64,000 bases of DNA. It comes from Planktothricoides raciborskii GIHE-MW2 (GTDB taxonomy: Bacteria > Cyanobacteriota > Cyanobacteriia > Cyanobacteriales > Laspinemataceae). The position numbers were made by a program, and so were the translations under genes. The first letter of the stretch is position 1, and every line of letters begins with the position of its first letter. Below the pieces are notes generated by a model. The model searched no databases and was not told the DNA's origin. It worked only from the letters and a program-made list of their open reading frames with translations. This document shows positions 1 to 8,257 of this stretch, piece after piece. The DNA lies in NCBI RefSeq assembly GCF_040564635.1, contig NZ_CP159837.1, forward strand, positions 3,521,001 to 3,585,000, given 5' to 3'.

Positions 1-1
1 C

Positions 2-304
2 ATGTCAGGGCGTAAACCAGAAGTCACCGAAAAAATTCCGGAACCGTTTGAATACTTTGAATTTATTGAAAAGCCTTTTCAGCAGAAACAACTCATTAAC
101 GCGATTAAAACCGCAATGGCGAAAGCTAAAAATTGGCAACCGCCCGGTGGAGTTGCCCCTAGCCAACCACCAGCAGGTGCTGGAGCCAGTGATGCCGAAA
201 TTCAAGCTTTGAAAAAGCAGATTGTGGCTATGCAAAATGAGATTAATACCTTGAAGAAACAGTTAACTCAAGTCGTGACCTTGATTAAGCAAAAACTCAA
301 ATAG
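2..304 (+). CDS. Response regulator, C-terminal part only (cut by window edge)
   Basis: The frame is open to the left edge, so the gene begins upstream and only its last 100 residues are seen. It matches the 3' part of the response regulator at 888-1445 almost residue for residue: the receiver end (SGRKPEVTEKIPEPFEYFEF, then IEKPF with the conserved receiver Lys), a variable Pro/Ala-rich linker, and a nearly identical coiled-coil tail ending LTQVVTLIKQKLK. The two genes are therefore tandem duplicates. The phosphoacceptor Asp lies outside the window. The methionine at the left end is an internal residue, not the start. Output function is unknown because no DNA-binding domain follows the receiver. 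Confidence 0.85.
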   Translation: MSGRKPEVTEKIPEPFEYFEFIEKPFQQKQLINAIKTAMAKAKNWQPPGGVAPSQPPAGAGASDAEIQALKKQIVAMQNEINTLKKQLTQVVTLIKQKLK

Positions 305-887
305 ATAATAACGGTTCATTGGTTCATTGGTTCATTAGTTTATTATAGGCATGAAATCAAGCGAGCATTTTTCTGGCGATAATTATGATCGTATTAATGC
401 AATTTAAACCAAAAATAAAGCACCATTGACCATTAATCTTTGATGCCATTAATGGGTAAAAATGCAAAAAATACGACCATAATAAAAAATACCTAAAAAT
501 ACATCCCGGATAAATTTATATATATATAAATATACAGAATATATGTTATTATGGTCTAAAATTTATTTTATATTGATTGCTCAGATAAATTGATCGGATA
601 AATATTCAATATATTTATTCAATATATTTATTTATGAATTATGTATTTAATTACATCAGTCAAAATTAGTTATAAAATATCCAAGCAATAATTAATTTAT
701 GTAATTGATCAAAAATTGACCTCGGTTAATCACATTTGCATGGCATGGCATATCAATCCTTGGTTTTTATGTTTCAATAGTTCAAAGTTAAATTTTATAA
801 ATCTAGTATTTCCCAGGAAATAAAATCCGATAAAAAATCACTTTATTTACCATTATACTTTTGTATAAATTACCACAGGAGTCTATC
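305..887. other. AT-rich intergenic region, no gene seen
   Basis: About 580 bases of very AT-rich DNA between the two response regulators, with TA-dinucleotide runs around 520-545 and a locally duplicated AATATATTTATT-type stretch around 606-634. No open frame with coding character. It presumably holds the promoter and leader of the downstream regulator. Confidence 0.6.
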
Positions 888-1445
888 GTGGCAAGTCGTA
901 AAATTCTGGTGATTGATGACAGTAAAGTCATTCAACGCATGGTCAAAGATATGTTACCACCCGGTAATTTTGAGGTTCTCCAAGCCCTAGACGGAGAAGC
1001 CGGACTTAAATTAATCCGGGCAGAAAACCCAGATTTAATTATGTTGGATTTTCTTCTACCAAAAGTCAGCGGCTGGGAAGTGTTTCAGCAATTAGAAAAA
1101 TTCGCCAAGGCGAAAGAGAAAATGATTCCTCTGGTTCTTATGTCCGGGCGCAAAGAAGAAGTGACCGAGAAGCTGCCGGAACCTTTTGAGCATTTTGAGT
1201 TTATTGAAAAACCTTTTGAACAGAAAAAACTGATTGCCGCGATTAAAAGCGCAATGGTCAAGTCTACCAAATGGTCTGACGGCGTTCCTGCCACTGCCGC
1301 TCCTGCCCATGCTGCCGCTGCTGCTGGTGGTGGTGACGACATTCAAGCCCTGAAAAAGCAACTTGCTACTATGCAGGCAGAAATTAATACTTTGAAGAAA
1401 CAGCTAACTCAAGTTGTCACCCTGATTAAACAAAAACTTAAGTAA
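888..1445 (+). CDS. Response regulator with C-terminal coiled-coil tail
   Basis: A 185-residue protein. Residues 1-120 form a receiver domain: acidic pair at 10-11 (VIDDSK), phosphoacceptor Asp54 (LIMLDFLLP), switch Ser in LMSGRKE and Lys108 (IEKPF). A Thr/Ala/Gly-rich linker follows, then about 36 residues of heptad-like coiled coil ending in KQKLK. The GTG at 888 is preferred over the upstream TTG at 861, because AGGAG at 877-881 is correctly spaced and the protein then begins MASRKILVIDDS. No HTH or enzymatic output domain is present, so it probably signals through protein contact or oligomerisation via the tail. It is a tandem paralogue of the truncated gene at the left edge. Confidence 0.88.
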   Translation: MASRKILVIDDSKVIQRMVKDMLPPGNFEVLQALDGEAGLKLIRAENPDLIMLDFLLPKVSGWEVFQQLEKFAKAKEKMIPLVLMSGRKEEVTEKLPEPFEHFEFIEKPFEQKKLIAAIKSAMVKSTKWSDGVPATAAPAHAAAAAGGGDDIQALKKQLATMQAEINTLKKQLTQVVTLIKQKLK

Positions 1446-1486
1446 ATATTCACAAATATTCGTCCGTTGACCGTTGATATGTATTT

Positions 1487-1556
1487 GGGCGAAACATTCC
1501 GGTGATAAATTTAAGCTTTTAATCAGCAAATATCTGCCGGAATGCTTCCCCCCTAC
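1487..1556. repeat. Family A palindromic hairpin repeat
   Basis: Diverged copy: GGGCGAAACATTCCGG on the left and CCGGAATGCTTCCCCCCTAC on the right enclose about 35 nt. It sits directly after the response regulator. Confidence 0.7.
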
Positions 1557-1641
1557 ATGGTTATATGCATCTGGGTTATATGCATCGGCAAAAATCTCAA
1601 AAATCTGTAGGTTTGTCAACAGTTAACGAAAATTTATCAAT

Positions 1642-2670
1642 ATGACTCTAGATGTAGTATTTGCGGAACGACTCTCTCAACAGCGCGATCGCCTAATCGA
1701 GTTATTGGATCGCTTTTCTCAAGCCAAAGTCCTGGTGGTCGGGGACTTAACCCTGGATGAATTTCTCACCGGGCAAGTAGAACGGATTTCTCGTGAAGCC
1801 CCGGTCTTAATTTTGCGCCACGAAAATACGCGCCAAGTTCCCGGAGGCGGTGCGAATGCGGTATATAACTTGGCCACCTTGGGCGCCCAGGTAAAAGTGG
1901 TGGGTTTAGTGGGCAAAGATGACCAAGGAATAGCCTTGCGGGGGATTTTCGATCGCGCAGGGGTGGACACCACCGGGATATTGCTAGATCCCAACCGGCC
2001 CACGGTGACGAAAACCCGGATTTCTGGTCATGCGCGACAGTCGGTGACGCAACAAGTTGTCCGAGTCGATCGCAAGTCCGACGAATTACCCGACCCAGAG
2101 TTACGGGAACAGTTAGCGGAATATATTCGCGCCCATATATCTACCGTTGATGCGGTGGTTTGTTCTGATTACGGGGATGGGGTATTCACTCCCCCGGTAA
2201 TTGCCGCCGCGTTGCAGCATTCCCGCGTTATTGTCGATACCCAAAAGCAGTTACCACGGTATGCGGGGGCAACAATTTTTACCCCCAACCTCCCAGAAGC
2301 GGAGTTAGCGGTGGGCTATAAAATTAACAATCCCCAATTACTTCAGCAAGCAGGGAATGATTTGCTTTCCCTGACTCAAGCGAAACAAATGCTGATTACT
2401 CGTGGGGATGAGGGGATGAGTTTGTTCGATCGCACGGGTAAGAGTGAACATATTCCTCCATTTAATCGCACGGATGTATTTGATGTGACTGGGGCTGGGG
2501 ATACGGTGGCTGCGGCTTTAACTATTGCTTTAGCAGTGGGGGCATCTTATTGGGAAGCGGCAGTGTTAGGCAATTTAGCCGCCAGTATTGTGGTGCGTCA
2601 ATTTGGTACTGCTACCACGGCGATCGATGAGATGAAATTGGCGTTAGGGAAATTATTAGGAGAACAGTAA
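1642..2670 (+). CDS. PfkB-family sugar kinase, RfaE1/HldE kinase-domain type
   Basis: A 342-residue ribokinase-fold kinase. Visible signatures are the N-terminal substrate glycines (QVPGGGANAVYNLATLGA, residues 66-82), the central VCSDYGDG, and the C-terminal anion-hole/catalytic motif DVTGAGDT with the presumed base Asp287. The start-to-end pattern matches the kinase half of HldE/RfaE, which phosphorylates heptose-7-phosphate in ADP-heptose synthesis. Here the nucleotidyltransferase half is absent and no other heptose gene is adjacent, so the substrate is inferred. ATG at 1642 lacks a strong Shine-Dalgarno sequence. The gene has its own intergenic spaces on both sides and looks monocistronic. 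Other sugar substrates cannot be excluded. Confidence 0.8.
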   Translation: MTLDVVFAERLSQQRDRLIELLDRFSQAKVLVVGDLTLDEFLTGQVERISREAPVLILRHENTRQVPGGGANAVYNLATLGAQVKVVGLVGKDDQGIALRGIFDRAGVDTTGILLDPNRPTVTKTRISGHARQSVTQQVVRVDRKSDELPDPELREQLAEYIRAHISTVDAVVCSDYGDGVFTPPVIAAALQHSRVIVDTQKQLPRYAGATIFTPNLPEAELAVGYKINNPQLLQQAGNDLLSLTQAKQMLITRGDEGMSLFDRTGKSEHIPPFNRTDVFDVTGAGDTVAAALTIALAVGASYWEAAVLGNLAASIVVRQFGTATTAIDEMKLALGKLLGEQ

Positions 2671-2684
2671 TATTCGTAATATTT

Positions 2685-3426
2685 GTAGGGGCGAAGCATT
2701 TCGGCAGTAAATCTCTGGTGATTACCGACAATTTATCTGCCGAAATGCTTCGCCCTAATCTACCAGTAAATCTCTGACTATTACCGACAATTTATCTGCC
2801 GAAATGCTTCGCCCTAATCGGCAGTAAATCTCTGGTGATTACCGACAATTTATCTGCCGAAATGCTTCGCCCTAATCGGCAGTAAACCTTTGCCTATTAC
2901 CGACAATTTATCTACCGAAATGCAGGGCGGCGAAGCATTTCGGTAATAAATCTCTGGTGATTACCGATAATTTATCTGCCAGATTATGGCGAAGCATTTC
3001 GGTAATAAATCTCTGGTGATTACCGATAATTTATCTGCCAGATTAGGGCGAAGCATTTCGGTAATAAATCTCTGGTGATTACCGATAATTTATCTGCCAA
3101 AATGCTTCGCCCCTACAGGTTTCGGGGGTTTCAAATAATAAATTTTGGGTGATTACCGATAATTTATCTGCCAGATTAGGGCGAAGCATTTCGGTAATAA
3201 ATCTCTGGTAATTACCCACGATTTATCTGCCAGATTAGGGCGAAGCATTTCGGTAATAAATCTCTGGTGATTACCGATAATTTATCTGCCAGATTAGGGC
3301 GAAGCATTTCGGTAATAAATCTCTGGTGATTAGCGACAATTTATCTGCCAGATTAGGGCGAAGCATTTCGGTAATAAATCTCTGGTGATTACCGATAATT
3401 TATCTGCCGAAATGCTTCGCCCCTAC
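2685..3426. repeat. Tandem array of about twelve family A hairpin repeats
   Basis: A run of about 740 bases with roughly 60-bp periodicity. Each unit has a GGGCGAAGCATTTCGGTAAT left arm, a conserved core around TCTCTGGTGATTACCGA, then ATTTATCTGCC and a GAAATGCTTCGCCC right arm. The outer ends are the full GTAGGGGCGAAGC and GCTTCGCCCCTAC. Middle units have degenerate right arms (GCCAGATTAGGGCGAAGC), so neighbouring hairpins share arms. It begins 15 bp after the kinase stop and its last unit overlaps the methyltransferase C-terminus. Confidence 0.9.
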
Positions 3427-4414
3427 AGGTTTCGGGGGGTTCAGATAATAGATTTTGCTGGATAATTTTTTGCGCGATCGCTTCTACCATTGGCACACAA
3501 ACGGAATTGCCAATTTGCTTATAACTTTCCCCTAAATTAGCATCAATTTTAAAAGTTTCCGGGAAACCCATAATCCGATAACATTCCCGAATGGTCATTT
3601 TTCTGACCCGATTGGTTTCAGGAATATAAATAAAAAATCTACCAGAAGTTTCCTGAGAGGGCAAGGTGGGGTGAACCCCATCAATAGAATAAATCCGGTT
3701 TGGTTGACGGTGGACTCTGGATAAATGTTCGGTATTTGGTCGGACTCCAGTTTTCCACTTTCCTTTATTCCGATAACCGACAAATATTAATCCAGAAGCT
3801 TGTTTTTTCGGTTCTTTAATTAAAGTATATTCATCAGGAGATAAAAAGTCAAAATCTCCCTTTTGATCCAAAAAATTTCGCAGGGCTTGAGGTGACGTTT
3901 CCCTAAACTTAGCAAAATTAAACGGACGATTTTTGACGGCCATGATAATGATTCTTTCTCGATTTTGGGGCAAGCCAAAATCTTTGGCATTTAATAGTTG
4001 ATAGTTGACATGATAGTTTAAATTTTGCAAACTTTGGATAATTATGCTTAAAGTTTGACCGCGATCGTGATGAATTAAATGCTTGACATTTTCCAAAACC
4101 ACAACTTTCGGTTGCTTGGCAGCAATAATTTTACAAATTTCAAAAAATAATGTGCCTCGCGTATCCTCAAAACCTTGTTTCTTGCCGCAAATACTAAATG
4201 GTTGACAAGGAAAACCCGCCAAAAGTACATCAAAATCTGGTAACGACTGGGGGTTAATCTCCCGAATATCTCCCCAGGGAATCTCTTGGTAATTATTACT
4301 ATATACTTCTCGACATCTTTGATTAATTTCGCAGGAAAATACGCAATTGTACCCAGCTTTCTCAAAGCCCATCCTAAAACCGCCAATTCCCGCGAATAAA
4401 TCAATAAATTTCAT
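3389..4414 (-). CDS. DNA (cytosine-5-)-methyltransferase
   Basis: A 341-residue C5 methyltransferase with motifs in canonical order: motif I FIDLFAGIGGFRMGFE (residues 3-18, SAM binding), motif IV FPCQPFS with the catalytic Cys70, motif VI VVLENV (105-110), motif VIII LPQNRERI (148-155) and motif X near residue 315 (GNSVCVPMVEAI). The target-recognition region is about residues 180-290. The ATG at 4414 is preferred over an upstream GTG at 4468, which would add 18 non-homologous residues. No cognate endonuclease is adjacent, so it looks like an orphan enzyme. A HIP1-related CGATCG target is possible given the genome's GCGATCGC abundance, but that is inference. The last dozen or so residues (GEAFRQINYR) are encoded by a family A repeat. 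Confidence 0.93.
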   Translation of the reverse strand: MKFIDLFAGIGGFRMGFEKAGYNCVFSCEINQRCREVYSNNYQEIPWGDIREINPQSLPDFDVLLAGFPCQPFSICGKKQGFEDTRGTLFFEICKIIAAKQPKVVVLENVKHLIHHDRGQTLSIIIQSLQNLNYHVNYQLLNAKDFGLPQNRERIIIMAVKNRPFNFAKFRETSPQALRNFLDQKGDFDFLSPDEYTLIKEPKKQASGLIFVGYRNKGKWKTGVRPNTEHLSRVHRQPNRIYSIDGVHPTLPSQETSGRFFIYIPETNRVRKMTIRECYRIMGFPETFKIDANLGESYKQIGNSVCVPMVEAIAQKIIQQNLLSEPPETCRGEAFRQINYR

Positions 4415-4572
4415 ATATTTTGATCTATGATTTACATTACTGTAGTAGGTTGGTTTCCGTGTTTCCACCGAAAGCGCTTTTTATTTTATAATAAATATCA
4501 TACATTAAAAAATAGCAAAAATGTTTAAGTGTGTCAAGAATATTTAACTAATTATCACCCGAAACTGATAAA

Positions 4573-5721
4573 ATGGCAGAAAATTTACCTCAATATTCTC
4601 AAGATCCTAACTGGGAATTAAATGCCCAGTTATGGCAGGGGTCATTTAATGGTCGAGAAAGTAGCTTGCATCAGCTTTCTCCTTATGTGGGAAAACTAAA
4701 ATCTGGCATGGCTAAAGTGTTAATTCAACTCTATTCTCAACCGGGAGAAATTATCTTAGATCCGTTTGCGGGTTCGGGAGTGGTTCCCCTAGAATGTATT
4801 TTATCAGGACGGATTGCCTGGGCAAATGATTTGAGTCCTTATGCTTATATTTTAACGCGAGGAAAATTAGAAACACCGCGAGAAGAAAATATGGCCTTGG
4901 CTACGGCTAATTCATTATTAGATCGGATAGAACCAGAAAGATTTTTAGTTGATATTCGGGAGGTTCCCCAATGGGTGCAGGATTTTTTTCATCCACAAAC
5001 TTTACCAGAAATTATCAGTGCTTTTCGCCTATTTCATGCCGACAAAAAAAATTTTTTAATTGCTTGCTTGTTGGGAATATTACAGCATATGCGCCCCGGA
5101 TTTCTCTCTTATCCTGCTTCTCATTTAGTCCCCTATTTGCGGCGGAGAAAATATCCCCCAGAACAGTTTCCCGAAATGTATGAATATCGGGATGTGCGAT
5201 CGCGCCTCTTGGCCAAAATAAAACGGGCATATCGTCACCCCCAAATACCAGAAAACTGGGAAAATCGCCAATATCAAGTTTGGCAAAACAACGCCATGAA
5301 TTTACCCATTCCTAATCAAAGTGTGGATGCGATTATTTCTAGTCCCCCTTATTTTGGGGCTTTAGACTATGCACGGGATAATCGTTTGCGTCTCTGGTTT
5401 TTGGGTTGTGAAAACTGGAAGGAATTAGACGCTACTTTAACCGCAAAAAGTAAAGTTTATTTACCCCAAATGTCCGCTTGTTTGCAAGAAATGGCCCGGG
5501 TACTCAAACCGGGACATCATTGCGTGTTGGTACTCGGTGACGTGCAGAAGAACGGCAAAACCACTAAGACCGCAGAAATTTTAGCGGAGTTAGCGGTGGA
5601 AAAGACCGGGGCATTTGTGGTAGAAACCATTTATGATGACCAAATTCCTGACGAGAGGCGATCGCGCAGGGGCACCCATAGCACCAAATTGGAGCGGATT
5701 TTAGTTATGCGAAAAATATAA
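4573..5721 (+). CDS. Amino-type (N4-cytosine or N6-adenine) DNA methyltransferase
   Basis: A 382-residue protein with SAM-binding motif ILDPFAGSGVVPLE (residues 61-74) and catalytic motif IV SSPPY (256-260), separated by about 185 residues that would contain target recognition. That motif I to motif IV order is alpha-class-like. The SPPY form is common in m4C enzymes and also occurs in m6A enzymes, so the modified base is unresolved. It is transcribed divergently from the C5 methyltransferase with 158 bp between starts. No restriction endonuclease is seen nearby. The pair may act as housekeeping methylases or be the remnant of a restriction-modification system. Confidence 0.85.
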   Translation: MAENLPQYSQDPNWELNAQLWQGSFNGRESSLHQLSPYVGKLKSGMAKVLIQLYSQPGEIILDPFAGSGVVPLECILSGRIAWANDLSPYAYILTRGKLETPREENMALATANSLLDRIEPERFLVDIREVPQWVQDFFHPQTLPEIISAFRLFHADKKNFLIACLLGILQHMRPGFLSYPASHLVPYLRRRKYPPEQFPEMYEYRDVRSRLLAKIKRAYRHPQIPENWENRQYQVWQNNAMNLPIPNQSVDAIISSPPYFGALDYARDNRLRLWFLGCENWKELDATLTAKSKVYLPQMSACLQEMARVLKPGHHCVLVLGDVQKNGKTTKTAEILAELAVEKTGAFVVETIYDDQIPDERRSRRGTHSTKLERILVMRKI

Positions 5722-5727
5722 ATGTGT

Positions 5728-5859
5728 TATCTGTTATTTGTTGATTGTTGATTGTTGATTGTTGATTGTTGATTGTTATTTGTTATTTGTTATTTTTTGA
5801 TTGTTCACCAACCAACAACCATCAACTAACAACAACCAACCAACAACTATCAACCAAAG
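5728..5859. repeat. Family C short tandem repeats, inverted
   Basis: Repeated TTGATTGTTGATTG on the left is followed by ACCAACAACCATCAAC-type repeats on the right, so the whole region can fold into one long imperfect hairpin just after the methyltransferase stop. A family D fragment (GTAGGGTGGGCAATGCC) follows near 5871-5888. Confidence 0.75.
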
Positions 5860-5984
5860 TTACTTAAATTGTAGGGTGGGCAATGCCTACGGCTGTCAAA
5901 GTCTAAAAATCAAGCACAAAATTGCCCAGTTAATCTAAAAAAAATAAATGTGTCATTGTTAAAACCGAGAATAGGTGACAAAAA

Positions 5985-6479
5985 ATGCCCAAAAAACTTA
6001 GTAAAGACGAACTATTAAATCGGTATGCAGCCGGAGAGCGTAATTTTATAGAATCCGACTTAACCGGATTAGATTTAAGTAGAGTTGATTTACCGGGAAT
6101 TAACTTAACTCGTTCGGTGTTAAGTCGGGCTGACTTAACCGAAGCCAACCTGAGTAATAGCATTTTAGTTAGTGCTAATCTTAGTTCAACAATTCTCAAT
6201 CGAGCCAACTTCACTCGCGCTAATTTAGTTCGTGCCAATCTGAGCCGTTCTTTGCTCAACAAAGCCATATTACAAGAAGCTTTATTGTTACAAGCTGATT
6301 TAAGTGGCGCGATTATGATTCAAGCCAATTTATATAAAACTCGGTTACGCCAAGCCAATTTAAAAAATACTAATTTACGCAGTGCAAACCTAGAAAAAGC
6401 CAACTTAACGCATATTCAGTATAACTATGAAACCTTATTCCCCGAAGGATTTGATGCAGTTAAGGCCGCTGGCATCTAG
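5985..6479 (+). CDS. Pentapeptide-repeat protein
   Basis: A 164-residue protein. From about residue 22 to 147 it consists of A(D/N)LXX-type pentapeptides (TGLDLSRVDLPGINLTRS, then ADLTEANLSNS and so on), predicting a right-handed quadrilateral beta-helix of about six coils. No signal peptide or TM segment is present, so it is probably cytoplasmic. The N-terminal KDELLNRYAAGERNF is a typical leader in cyanobacterial members. The biochemical role of this family is mostly unknown. The methyltransferase-like gene starts 11 bp after the stop, so co-transcription is likely. Confidence 0.9.
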   Translation: MPKKLSKDELLNRYAAGERNFIESDLTGLDLSRVDLPGINLTRSVLSRADLTEANLSNSILVSANLSSTILNRANFTRANLVRANLSRSLLNKAILQEALLLQADLSGAIMIQANLYKTRLRQANLKNTNLRSANLEKANLTHIQYNYETLFPEGFDAVKAAGI

Positions 6480-6490
6480 CTGGCATCTAT

Positions 6491-7192
6491 ATGTCTGATT
6501 ATCCAATTGCTTTTAATGCAAGTGATGCAGACGGTTGGAATTTATTCTGGAAATATATTATTTCAAATAATCAATTTTATTATAATGATTTTTTTTGTTC
6601 AATGTTTTCTGATTATCATAAGCTAGTTCCTTTATTTAAAAAACACGGCTATAAAACAATTCTCTGTGCGGGCAATGGCATTTCCCTAGAACCTTACTTT
6701 TTTGCTAATGAGGAATTTTCGGTGACAGCCTTGGATATTTCATCGGAGGCTAATAAATTTTTGGCTAATTTTCCACTGAATCCATCGGATCTGAGGGGTT
6801 TTTATCAAGAGAATTACCCAGGGAATAAGGAACCCGCTGGTAATTTTTATCAAGAGGAAATATCAAAAATTAAGTCTGTGAAATTAGTGACTGGAGATAT
6901 TTTTAATTCTGATTGTTGTCCAGGGCCATTTGATGTGATTATTACTCGAAAAACGCTGCAATGTTTTTGGGGAAAATCTGGGGAAAAAACCTTTGAAGGG
7001 ATGCAAGCACTTTTAGCTCGTTTGAGTCCTCATGGGTTACTGTATGTTCATACACATAATACTGATCCTTGGAATGACGCAATGATTGAATGGGTGCAAA
7101 GTCAAGGAATTTTAGATTATAGTGATTACAATGCTGATATTGGAGAAAAAGCCGATCAACGCTTATTTTATTTTTGGTCTACTTCTGGTTAA
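6491..7192 (+). CDS. Class I SAM-dependent methyltransferase-like protein
   Basis: A 233-residue protein with a Rossmann methyltransferase core: glycine motif TILCAGNGISLEP (about residues 57-69), acidic end of beta-2 in VTALDIS, motif LVTGDIF, and post-II motif PFDVIITRKTLQCF. The C-terminal LSPHGLLYVHTHN fits the usual beta-6 region. The substrate is unknown. It starts 11 bp downstream of the pentapeptide-repeat gene on the same strand. A small non-DNA substrate is inferred from the lack of a target-recognition domain. Confidence 0.72.
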   Translation: MSDYPIAFNASDADGWNLFWKYIISNNQFYYNDFFCSMFSDYHKLVPLFKKHGYKTILCAGNGISLEPYFFANEEFSVTALDISSEANKFLANFPLNPSDLRGFYQENYPGNKEPAGNFYQEEISKIKSVKLVTGDIFNSDCCPGPFDVIITRKTLQCFWGKSGEKTFEGMQALLARLSPHGLLYVHTHNTDPWNDAMIEWVQSQGILDYSDYNADIGEKADQRLFYFWSTSG

Positions 7193-7193
7193 T

Positions 7194-7475
7194 TTTATTG
7201 GTTATTGGTTATTGGTTATTTGTTGGTTGTTCTTCGTTCTTTGTTCACCAACCAACCATCAACCAACAACTATCAACCAACAACCATCAACCAACAACTA
7301 TCAACCAACAACCATCAACCATCAACCATCAACTATAGCAATCCTAACTCAATCGTGAAATAAGCCCTCACCCCTAACCCCTCTCCCAGAAAGGGAGAGG
7401 GGAGAAGACAGATGTTATAAATCATTTAGGACTGCTATATCAACCAACAACCATCAACCATCAACCAACAACCAT
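7194..7475. repeat. Family C repeats flanking a CCCTCACCCCTAACCCC element
   Basis: Left arm TTATTGGTTATTGGTTATTG, right arm made of ACCATCAACCAACAACTATC units to about 7337. A different short palindrome follows (CTCTCCC AGAAA GGGAGAG at about 7381-7402), then more family C units to 7475. It occupies the space between the methyltransferase-like gene and the next gene, and its downstream edge abuts the leader of the gene at 7501. Confidence 0.75.
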
Positions 7476-7500
7476 CAACTAATTATAGGAGTATTCAGCC

Positions 7501-8217
7501 GTGCGACGTGACCTGGAAGGACTGCCAATTACTAAAGGAGAAATTCGCCGCATCAGCGGGATTTCTGTGGATGATTTGATGCAAAATTATACTCTGAAAG
7601 ACCAGCAAAAACGTTCTAAATTTTTGTATAAAGAAACTACGGTGGTTTTTGGTTTAACCGGAATGGTTTTTCTGGGTTCCCTGACTTTTGGGGATGTGAT
7701 GTTTTGGCAACTTAGGGGGATAACTTTTGATTTAATGATTGCGAATCAAATGCCCTGGTTGCTGTTTGGTAGTATGGCGATCGCTTCTCTGGTGGTGGCG
7801 ATCGCTGCCCGGTTTTTCTGGCTAAAAAATAACACCCGGAAAGCGGAGTCTTTGCTAGGAATTTTAGCAGACGTGGAAAAGTATAATGATTTAATTGACG
7901 TGATTCATCTCAACGATCTCTTAGAAGACGTGGGAAATACGGATGTGGAAATTATTAATCGCAAACAAGTGATTACTGCCCTGAGACATACGCGAGAAAA
8001 TTTAGTTCGGGCATTGAAAACAGAACGGATTTTTCGCGAAAATCAGCAGGTAATTACCCGAAACCCGGACTTATTTGCCCATAATTTAACTTCTGTGGAA
8101 GCCATGCAAATGAGCGATCGCGCTACGGAAAGGGGTAGATTACTTAATGAAGCCTTGCAAATTGCCCTTAATGCTCAAGCGGAAATGCGTAAACTTAAAC
8201 AAGACCGATTTTTTTAA
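7501..8217 (+). CDS. Two-TM membrane protein, unknown function, paralogue 1
   Basis: A 238-residue protein starting at GTG 7501, supported by TAGGAG at 7486-7491. An N-terminal soluble segment (ITKGEIRRISGISVDDLMQ) precedes two predicted TM helices (about residues 50-72 and 82-105). A C-terminal cytoplasmic helical domain follows, with KVEKYNDLI-like and VITALRHTRENLVRALKTER segments. It is clearly paralogous to the next gene: ITxGEhRxhxGI at the start, V(I/E)xYNxhI after TM2 and ALxxTRExLhRALxTERIxREN later are shared. I recognise no named family. The pair may form a hetero-oligomer. Confidence 0.78.
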   Translation: MRRDLEGLPITKGEIRRISGISVDDLMQNYTLKDQQKRSKFLYKETTVVFGLTGMVFLGSLTFGDVMFWQLRGITFDLMIANQMPWLLFGSMAIASLVVAIAARFFWLKNNTRKAESLLGILADVEKYNDLIDVIHLNDLLEDVGNTDVEIINRKQVITALRHTRENLVRALKTERIFRENQQVITRNPDLFAHNLTSVEAMQMSDRATERGRLLNEALQIALNAQAEMRKLKQDRFF

Positions 8218-8257
8218 GCCATAATCCATTTATTTGTAATTTACGGATTTGTTCAAA

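Noticed and set aside
2685-3426. Insertion sequence with transposase
   Set aside because: No transposase frame lies inside or beside the array; units are about 60 bp and non-coding.
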